Shown piece after piece: positions 1 through 4,356 of a DNA stretch of 5,129 bases (position 1 is the first letter of the stretch; each line of letters starts with the position of its first letter). Both the position numbers and the translations under genes were made by a program. The stretch comes from Verrucomicrobiota bacterium. GTDB taxonomy: Bacteria; Verrucomicrobiota; Verrucomicrobiia; Limisphaerales; J093. The stretch lies in contig RFJD01000498.1 in NCBI GenBank assembly GCA_003695015.1, positions 1 through 5,129 on the forward strand. Reading direction: 5' to 3'. The notes under the pieces are model-generated. The model did not search any database, was not told where the DNA came from, and saw only the letters and a list, made by a program, of their open reading frames with translations.

Positions 1-2
1 AG

Positions 3-392
3 CGGCAGCCGTTTTTCCCGGGCGTGGAGGATCTTCTGCGGCGGCTGCACGGCCGCTGGCGCCTCGCGGTGGCGTCGGGGTCGGATCGGGCCGTGGTGGA
101 GGCGGTGTTGCAACTCCGCGGTCTGCGCCGCTTCTTCGACGTTGTGCTTGCCCGGGACTCGGTGACCCGCGGCAAGCCGGCCCCGGACATCTTCCTCGAA
201 GCTGCCCGGCAGCTCGGGGTCGCTCCCGCGGATTGCTGGGTCATCGAGGATTCGAAACCCGGAATCGAAGCCGCCCAAGCCGCCGGCATGCGGGTCATCG
301 CCTTCGCGGGCACGCATCCGCCGGAGGAACTCGCGGGGGCGACCTGCGTGGTCCGATCCCATCAGGCCATCGGCGCCATCCTCGATCCCTGA
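3..392 (+). CDS. HAD-superfamily hydrolase, subfamily IA (beta-phosphoglucomutase-like), 5'-truncated
   Basis: This is the C-terminal part of a haloacid dehalogenase-type hydrolase. The reading frame is open to the left edge (it reads RQPFFPGVEDLLRRL), so the GTG at 24 is an internal Val codon and not the start. The visible part begins with the 'pGv..LLrrL' helix that leads into HAD motif II, AVASGSDR, with the conserved Ser. Motif III is the Lys in 'TRGKPAPDIF'. Motif IV is 'VIEDSKPGIEAA', with the acidic pair that binds Mg2+. The nucleophile motif I (DxDGT) and the cap domain would lie upstream of the window. The family transfers or hydrolyses phosphoryl groups on small cytosolic metabolites through an aspartyl-phosphate. 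The wording of motifs III and IV is closest to beta-phosphoglucomutase or sugar-phosphate phosphatase-like members, but the substrate cannot be read from this fragment. The gene converges on the minus-strand gene ending at 451. Confidence 0.93.
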   Translation, partial: RQPFFPGVEDLLRRLHGRWRLAVASGSDRAVVEAVLQLRGLRRFFDVVLARDSVTRGKPAPDIFLEAARQLGVAPADCWVIEDSKPGIEAAQAAGMRVIAFAGTHPPEELAGATCVVRSHQAIGAILDP

Positions 393-428
393 CGGGCCCC
401 GGCAAACAGCGTCGCGGTGGACGCCGGC

Positions 429-445
429 GCCCGCCCGGGGCGGGC
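429..445 (+). terminator. GC-rich hairpin between convergent genes, possible terminator
   Basis: The arms GCCCGCCC (429-436) and GGGCGGGC (438-445) are perfect reverse complements around one central base. In practice this is a stem of about 6 bp with a 5-nt loop. On the plus strand it is followed by TTGTCT, a weak U-tract. It sits 37 nt after the HAD gene stop and 5 nt from the stop of the convergent gene. It could end transcription of the HAD gene. The missing long T-run makes classical intrinsic termination uncertain. Confidence 0.4.
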
Positions 446-450
446 TTGTC

Positions 451-960
451 TCATGGGGCCTTGCTGATGGTGAGGGCGCAAGCGAGATCGCCCACCTTCA
501 GAAGCTGGTAGGATGTGTCGAGCTTCACACGGAGCATGCCTTCGCAGGTTTGCTGCGCCTGCTGGGTGGAAACGGCGCGCGGTGCGGAGGACGGGGAGGT
601 CGTCACGGTGACGGCCGGCGAGGTGAGGCCGATGCGGTATTCGAGAAGCAGGGATGCGTTCTCCTCGGTCAGGGAGCCGTAGAGGCTGAGGCTGAAAGCG
701 GTCGGGGCCAGGCTCAGCGGGCCGCTGAACGAGAGCTGGGGCGAACACGTCAATTGGCGCATCTCGCCGACCACCCTTCCTGCGGAGGTGACCGAAACGG
801 TGATTTCGTAGTTCTGGCTCAAGGGCTTGGCGCTGCTTCGGCCAAGTGCGACGACACCCCTGCGTTGGGGCACGGTTCCCTGTGCTTGGGCCCAGGCGAG
901 GGGCGCCGCCGAGAGGAGCAGGGCGGCAACGAACGACAAGGGGGAGAACGTCTGTTTCAT
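451..960 (-). CDS. Secreted protein of unknown function with Sec signal peptide
   Basis: This encodes 169 aa that I do not recognise. Residues 1-26 form a typical Sec signal peptide: a short Lys-containing N-region, a hydrophobic core FVAALLLSAAPLAWA, and a signal peptidase I site after AWA (24/25) or AQA (26/27). There is no lipobox. The mature part is rich in Ser, Thr, Val and Leu with alternating hydrophobic residues, suggesting a small beta-sandwich-like secreted domain. It has three Cys (72, 139, 161), so at most one disulphide could form. A Ser/Pro/Thr-rich linker lies around 114-127 and a Gln-rich stretch, TQQAQQTC, at 132-139. The start is chosen because the signal peptide begins exactly at this Met. 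No Shine-Dalgarno sequence precedes it; the upstream sequence reads GTCGCCGAACC. The protein is probably periplasmic or extracellular. It stands alone, convergent with the HAD gene. Confidence 0.8.
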   Translation of the reverse strand: MKQTFSPLSFVAALLLSAAPLAWAQAQGTVPQRRGVVALGRSSAKPLSQNYEITVSVTSAGRVVGEMRQLTCSPQLSFSGPLSLAPTAFSLSLYGSLTEENASLLLEYRIGLTSPAVTVTTSPSSAPRAVSTQQAQQTCEGMLRVKLDTSYQLLKVGDLACALTISKAP

Positions 961-971
961 GGTTCGGCGAC

Positions 972-1000
972 AATGAAGCCGGGCGCCCGGCCTTTGTCAA
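972..1000 (-). promoter_or_regulatory. Candidate promoter with a palindrome in the spacer, for the secreted-protein gene
   Basis: On the minus strand a perfect TTGACA (-35, at 995-1000) is followed after 17 bp by TTCATT (972-977), a weak -10 that matches 3 of 6 consensus positions. The spacer contains GCCGGGCGCCCGGC (978-991), a perfect 14-bp palindrome directly adjacent to the proposed -10. This could be a repressor operator. A transcript starting about 7 nt after the -10 would have a leader of only about 5 nt before the ATG at 960. That agrees with the absence of a Shine-Dalgarno sequence. GC-rich palindromes of this length can also arise by chance in such DNA. Confidence 0.35.
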
Positions 1001-1600
1001 CGACCAAGAGCCGTGCGCCTGCCTCATCGGTAATGTCCCGTTCGTCGAGGGCGTTTCTTGCTTCGTGTTCCCCGCCATCCCAACCGTGCTGCCGCTCAGC
1101 CCGTCCCCCCGGCCTTGGAACCGCGGCCTTGTCGGCCTGTGGTGCCGCACCGGATGCAGGCCGGGGCTACCGACCCGGCGTCTGACATTCGCCCGTCGGT
1201 GAGGTTCCATGTCGATCGACTCCGCCAGCTGGAGGCGAACGGTGTTGACGGCCCGGACTCCTCCGGTCATCGTCCCACCATGCCCGGCGTTGGACAACGC
1301 ACCGTCACCGAGGACGGTCCATGGGTCTGTGACGCGGTTACCTTGACCACCCGGGCCGGCTGGCGCCAAGCCGCCGTCGAGTCCTTCCCTTCGAGCCTGG
1401 GTAAGGCGGAGGCCATCCCAGGTCGGATCGGCAGGATGCTGGCCCGGAGCCACCGATACCGGGCCCGGGCGGGTTGCCGCAGAACCTGCACCGGATCGAT
1501 TCGGCTTGGAATTCCGTCCCGCCGGGCAGCCCGGCATGGGATCAGGTTGGTTTGCCTGGGCTTTGGCCAGGATCAATCGGAGAACCTCTATCAGCACCGA

Positions 1601-1628
1601 TTACGGACCACGGACGACGGACCACGGA
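1601..1628. repeat. Four-copy 7-bp tandem repeat (consensus YNACGGA)
   Basis: The consecutive heptamers TTACGGA, CCACGGA, CGACGGA and CCACGGA lie head to tail, with each unit ending ACGGA. In reading frame they give peptides such as TDYGPRTTDHG. Short arrays of this 'ccacgga' type occur dispersed between genes in many environmental bacterial genomes, as I recall; this was not checked here. No function is evident. The array lies outside any supported gene. Confidence 0.7.
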
Positions 1629-1667
1629 CTCCGCCGCCGTTCGCAGCTCGCCTTCCCAAACGCCGCC

Positions 1668-1700
1668 TCCGACGGTCTCTACGACTTCGGCTACCGCTGG
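1668..1700 (+). pseudogene. Possible remnant of a YD/RHS-repeat protein core end
   Basis: The plus-strand frame reads SDGLYDFGYRW. This resembles the highly conserved 'GLYdfGyRwYDp.tGRw' segment at the end of the RHS core domain, just before the variable C-terminal toxin or effector tip. After the Trp the match stops: the frame continues DAWMC and ends at 1718, with no YDP, GRW or DPIG motif. Upstream, the match also fades within about five codons. Only about 11 residues support the call, so it may be a chance resemblance. If real, it is a fragment of a displaced RHS tail. It lies 33 bp before the next gene and in the same frame. Confidence 0.3.
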
Positions 1701-1733
1701 GATGCTTGGATGTGCTGAGGCAGGAAGGGTCTG

Positions 1734-2135
1734 ATGAAACGGAAACACACTGGTTGCATACTCATCTGCGTCGCAGCCGTGGTGATGTTGCTGGTTGCGA
1801 TCAACGTCCACTACCACCGCCACCGGGAAGTCATCGAGGCGAAGGACCGTGCTGAACTGGAGAGGCTGGCAGAGGGGCGGCTCATTGCTGCAGCCTTGGT
1901 TCTCCATGCGTCGCGTCATGAAGGCCGTTGGCCGGCGAGTCTGGAGGAATTGCGTCCCGGCATCCTGGGGGACGCGGTGGACTTGGCAAAATGGAACTAC
2001 CAGCAGCCTTCGTGGTTGTGGACTCCTTACGTCGCGCACCGCGTGATCGCCGGGGAAACGAACGCCGATACCGATGGCCGGATCGTCTTCATCTACAGCG
2101 GGGGCACGGCTGCCCTCCAGCGGCTTGGGGACTGA
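1734..2135 (+). CDS. Small single-pass membrane protein with pseudopilin-like motif, function unknown
   Basis: This encodes 133 aa. After a basic N-terminus (MKRKHTG), residues 8-24 form one hydrophobic membrane segment (CILICVAAVVMLLVAIN). A charged, probably helical stretch follows (about 27-50). The segment ALVLHASRHEGRWPASLEEL (about 53-72) resembles the 'aLelyr..hGrwPasLeeLvP' motif found after the N-terminal helix in type II secretion pseudopilins and in many small verrucomicrobial and planctomycetal proteins. The C-terminal part contains several Trp and Tyr residues and an 'IVFIYSGG' beta strand. No prepilin peptidase site (G|FTLxE) is visible, so it is not a standard pseudopilin. The start has a good Shine-Dalgarno sequence, AGGAAGGG (1722-1729), 4 nt upstream. 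Third-position GC appears lower than in recF or the peroxidase gene, hinting at an accessory origin. The last two codons and stop lie within a 20-bp repeat that also ends the next gene. Confidence 0.75.
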   Translation: MKRKHTGCILICVAAVVMLLVAINVHYHRHREVIEAKDRAELERLAEGRLIAAALVLHASRHEGRWPASLEELRPGILGDAVDLAKWNYQQPSWLWTPYVAHRVIAGETNADTDGRIVFIYSGGTAALQRLGD

Positions 2136-2146
2136 CAGGCTGTTGG
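2127..2146 (+). repeat. 20-bp direct repeat, copy 1, over the stop codon
   Basis: GGGGACTGACAGGCTGTTGG occurs here and again, identically, at 2549-2568. In both places it covers the final Gly-Asp codons and the TGA stop of a small membrane-protein gene. It contains the imperfect dyad ACAG-G-CTGT. Similarity weakens after the 20-mer but may continue (aAGAatggCTGG against cAGAtatCTGG). Confidence 0.9.
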
Positions 2147-2191
2147 AAGAATGGCTGGAGGAGGCGGCGGTCAAGAGATATGAGATCGTGA

Positions 2192-2557
2192 ATGGCGACT
2201 GAGAAAGGATCGCAGAAATGGCTGGTTCCGGTGGTCTTGGGTGCCGTGGTGTGCTCACTCGCAGTGGCCGTTGTCACTTACGGGATAGCACATCTGGAGT
2301 TTTCCTGGGCACTCTGGACCCGCACGGTTGAGCAGCCTCCCTGGATGGTGACGATTCTTCAGGCCGCCTATGAAGCGGTGTGGTTCCTGCCAGCATCGAC
2401 CCTGCTCACCGGTTTGCGACTTCTGGCAAGGAGACCGATCAGCCCACAGTACATCGCGTGGTGGTCGAGCGCCTTTGTCTGCCTGCATGTATTGTGGTTG
2501 CTCTTCTTCTGGACCTGTATGTATTTGGCCAACCAGACGTTCCTTTGCGGGGACTGA
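2192..2557 (+). CDS. Small integral membrane protein with three predicted TM helices, function unknown
   Basis: This encodes 121 aa that I do not recognise. Hydrophobicity suggests three membrane helices at about 10-33, 55-78 and 87-112, with the basic loop RLLARRP at 76-82 probably on the cytoplasmic side. The protein is strikingly rich in Trp (10 residues) and ends TFLCGD. There is no signal-peptidase site and no recognisable catalytic motif. The ATG is fixed by an in-frame TGA directly before it (2189-2191). Only a weak GAGA at 2182-2185 precedes it as a ribosome-binding site. It lies 56 bp after the preceding small membrane-protein gene, on the same strand, so co-transcription is plausible. 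The two proteins are not similar in sequence except at the repeat-encoded Gly-Asp-stop. Codon use is less GC-biased than in recF. The name 'immunity protein' would be a guess from context only. Confidence 0.7.
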   Translation: MATEKGSQKWLVPVVLGAVVCSLAVAVVTYGIAHLEFSWALWTRTVEQPPWMVTILQAAYEAVWFLPASTLLTGLRLLARRPISPQYIAWWSSAFVCLHVLWLLFFWTCMYLANQTFLCGD

Positions 2558-2568
2558 CAGGCTGTTGG
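2549..2568 (+). repeat. 20-bp direct repeat, copy 2, over the stop codon
   Basis: This is identical to the sequence at 2127-2146 and sits in the same reading phase relative to the gene end (…GGG GAC TGA). The two copies are 422 bp apart, a spacing that contains exactly one small gene. A short palindrome, AGATATCT, follows at 2570-2577. Confidence 0.9.
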
Positions 2569-3097
2569 CAGATATCTGGTGTGGGGCGGTGATGCTGAAT
2601 CAGATGCGCTCGTTAGCCGAGGGCGACCCGGGAAGCCGCCTGAGTTTCTGACCGTCCTGAACTTGGAAGGCGCCGGCTCCACCGAGCATTTCCTCCGCGG
2701 CATCAAGGAGCGGGTGGAACACACGCTCGAAACTCTCACCCTTTCTGGACCGGTTCCATGGCCAGACCGGCCGGCCCATCATCTCGCCGGAGCCTCGGTC
2801 AAAGGCGCGGCTGCTCTCGGCGGAGGTGGCGCGGCAGGATGGGGGCCGTCCGAATGTGGCCCCGGCAGTTCACCACAAAGACGCAAAGGGGTTACCGAAG
2901 TTGGGGGATGTTCCGCCGCGCTTTCGGGCATGGTGTCTTGGTGTTCATGGTGGTGGAAAAGGCGTGTGACCCGACGCGACGAGCCGAGGACGCAAAGGGA
3001 GGACAAGCGGAGCGCCGAAGGGGCGGTCGAAACCCGGTCCCGGGGAACGCCCGGGGTTCGCATCGGCCAACACCATGGTCAGCCCTGAGGGGGCGGC
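2558..3097. other. 540-bp gene-poor region with dispersed-repeat-like elements
   Basis: I find no supportable gene here. Open frames exist on both strands but overlap and are rich in Arg, Gly and Pro. One stretch (2591-2758, +) reads more like real protein, including the peptide EFLTVLNLEGAGSTEHFL, and may be a decayed gene or a translated dispersed repeat. The second half holds an inverted-repeat element at 2869-2958 and a further 11-bp copy of part of it at 2989-2999. No promoter or terminator stands out. Confidence 0.6.
2869..2958. repeat. Imperfect inverted-repeat element (about 90 bp), dispersed-repeat type
   Basis: The left arm TTCACCACAAAGACGCAAAG (2869-2888) pairs imperfectly with the right arm around 2937-2958. 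The right arm's reverse complement reads TTCCACCACCATGAACACCA and then AG. The arms enclose a loop of roughly 48 nt, giving a long imperfect hairpin. Elements of the form 'ttcaccaCcaagacacaaag … cttggtgtcttggtggtgaa' are, to my knowledge, common intergenic repeats in Planctomycetota, Verrucomicrobiota and other environmental genomes. This looks like a diverged copy. The exact 11-mer GACGCAAAGGG recurs at 2880-2890 and 2989-2999, suggesting a second, partial copy. Confidence 0.55.
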
Positions 3098-4264
3098 ATG
3101 GGAGGGCCGGAGGAAGACCTGTCGGCCCGTCGGCGACCGCCTTTCGGGCGTGAAACCGGGCGGGTTTCCGGCTACCTCAAGGGCGTGCATGTGGCGCACC
3201 TCAGGTTGAAGGATTTCCGGAACTACCACCGGCTGGAGGTGGATTGGACGCCGGGTTTCCATCTGCTCTTGGGGCGCAATGCCCAGGGGAAAACCAACCT
3301 GCTGGAGGCCATCTATCTGGTCGCCACCTTGCGTTCCTTCCGGGGCGCGACTGGTGCGCAAATGATCCGGCGGGGCGCCCCGGCCTATTTCATCCAAGCC
3401 CGCGTTCTGGCGGAGGCGGAGAGCGAGGTGCGTTTGTACTGGTCGCCGAAAGAGCGGCGGTTGACGCTCAACCGGGAGCCGGTGCGGCGGTTGGGCGATT
3501 ACTTGGGCGTGTTGCGGGCGGTGGTCTTCTGCAGCGAGGACGCCTTGCTGGTCAAAGGACCACCCAGCCAGCGGCGGCGGTTTCTGAACCTGCTGCTCGC
3601 CCAGACGGAGTCGTCCTACCTGGGCCTGTTGCAGCGTTACGGCCGGGCGTTGCGGGCGCGGAATGCCCTGTTGAAACAACGGCCGGTCGATCTGGCGGCC
3701 CTCGAGGGCTTCAGCCGGGAAGTGGTCCGGCTGGGGGAGGAGATCATCCGGCGGCGGCGGGCGTTGGTTCCCCGGGTGGCCCCGCTGGTGACGGCGGCTT
3801 ACCGGCGGATCGCCGGCGAGGCCGAGCCGATCGAAATCGAGTACCGCCCGGCCGTCCGGGGGGATTTTGCCGCGGAACTGGCCCGGGCGCGGGAACGGGA
3901 ACTGCAACAGCGGGTGACGTTGGTGGGGCCGCACCGGGACGACCTGGCCCTGTTGCTGGACGGCCAGCCGGCCGGTCAGTTTGGCAGCGAAGGGCAGAAG
4001 CGTTCGGTGGCGATCGCCCTCAAGATGGCCCAGGCGGAGCTGCTGACGGAGGTGCACGGGGTGCCGCCGGTGCTGCTAATCGACGACGTGATGGGGGAAC
4101 TGGACGCCGGCCGGCGGGCGGGGTTGCTGCCGTTGTTGGAGCGATCGCACCGGGCGCGCGGCCAAGTGTTCATGACCTGCACCGAGGAGAGCTGGCCGGT
4201 CGAGCTGGGCCGTCGGCTCAAGCGGTGGGAGGTGGCCAACGGGACGTTGCGCCCGCTGGACTGA
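3098..4264 (+). CDS. recF: DNA replication and repair protein RecF
   Basis: RecF is a cytosolic SMC/ABC-like ATPase. It binds gapped DNA and, with RecO and RecR, loads RecA at single-strand gaps. The family features appear in order. The N-terminal strand is VAHLRLKDFRNY (32-43). Walker A is GRNAQGKT (59-66), followed by NLLEAI. An Arg-rich middle helical region contains 'PSQRRRFLNLLLAQ'. A 'VGPHRDDL' motif follows. The ABC signature-like segment is FGSEGQKRSVAIALKMAQ (295-312). Walker B is VLLIDDVMGELD (325-336), with Gly where many RecF proteins have Ser. The C-terminus includes 'QVFMTCTE'. The start is uncertain. ATG 3098 has a strong Shine-Dalgarno sequence (GAGGGGG, 3087-3093), but residues 1-31 are Pro/Arg/Gly-rich and not family-like. 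GTG 3191, with AAGGG at 3179-3183, would give 357 aa, the usual family length. The gene is not beside dnaA, dnaN or gyrB within this window. Confidence 0.96.
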   Translation: MGGPEEDLSARRRPPFGRETGRVSGYLKGVHVAHLRLKDFRNYHRLEVDWTPGFHLLLGRNAQGKTNLLEAIYLVATLRSFRGATGAQMIRRGAPAYFIQARVLAEAESEVRLYWSPKERRLTLNREPVRRLGDYLGVLRAVVFCSEDALLVKGPPSQRRRFLNLLLAQTESSYLGLLQRYGRALRARNALLKQRPVDLAALEGFSREVVRLGEEIIRRRRALVPRVAPLVTAAYRRIAGEAEPIEIEYRPAVRGDFAAELARARERELQQRVTLVGPHRDDLALLLDGQPAGQFGSEGQKRSVAIALKMAQAELLTEVHGVPPVLLIDDVMGELDAGRRAGLLPLLERSHRARGQVFMTCTEESWPVELGRRLKRWEVANGTLRPLD

Positions 4265-4297
4265 ACCGGTTTTTCCCCTTTTTGCGTTTCCGCGAAG

Positions 4298-4325
4298 TGG
4301 ACGGCGGCCCGGTCTGCGCTATGTT
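4298..4325 (+). promoter_or_regulatory. Candidate promoter for the cytochrome c peroxidase gene
   Basis: TGGACG (4298-4303, 4 of 6 matches to TTGACA) lies 16 bp before TATGTT (4320-4325, 4 of 6 matches to TATAAT) in the 92-bp gap after recF. It would give a leader of about 25 nt before the ATG at 4357. A T-rich run just after the recF stop (4269-4283) lacks a clear GC stem, so I do not call a terminator. No Fnr-type or other regulator site could be recognised. Confidence 0.3.
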
Positions 4326-4356
4326 GTGCGCGCTTGTGAACCGACATCACCGAGAC

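Larger units (their letters stand above)
961..1733. other. 773-bp gene-poor region
   Basis: I see no convincing gene here. The open frames on both strands are rich in Arg, Pro, Gly and Ser, overlap each other heavily, and lack recognisable domains or good ribosome-binding sites. This is typical of stop-poor GC-rich DNA. I found no tRNA-like T-loop or rRNA-like sequence. The region holds the candidate promoter palindrome next to 960, short inverted repeats (CCTGGG at 1396-1401 with CCCAGG at 1417-1422; CCGGGCCCGG at 1459-1468), a tandem heptamer repeat at 1601-1628, and a possible RHS-like coding remnant at 1668-1700. It may be decayed coding DNA. Confidence 0.6.

Noticed and set aside
362..1597. 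A 411-codon minus-strand open frame, plus other long overlapping frames between 550 and 1855
   Set aside because: The translation is Arg/Pro/Gly-rich low-complexity sequence overlapping the well-supported secreted-protein gene. It has no domain, no ribosome-binding site and no consistent codon bias. It is a GC-rich shadow frame.
1734..2135. Calling the 133-aa protein a type II secretion pseudopilin
   Set aside because: The motif after the membrane helix is pseudopilin-like, but there is no prepilin peptidase cleavage site and no secretion genes nearby.
2127..2568. Integron gene cassettes with attC sites
   Set aside because: The repeats follow gene ends, but they lack RYYYAAC and GTTRRRY core sites in the right arrangement (GTTGGAA and GTTGGCA do not fit). 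The 56-bp spacer after the first gene shows no attC-like imperfect palindrome, and no integrase is visible.
2869..2999. CRISPR array
   Set aside because: Only one partial repetition of 11 bp and an inverted rather than direct arrangement. There are no regular spacers and no cas genes.
2945..4057. A 370-codon minus-strand open frame opposite recF
   Set aside because: It is antisense to the unmistakable RecF motifs, and its Pro/Gln/Arg-rich translation is the usual mirror of a high-GC3 gene.
4265..4290. Rho-independent terminator after recF
   Set aside because: There is a T-rich run, but only the 8-bp palindrome AACCGGTT precedes it, with no usable stem-loop.
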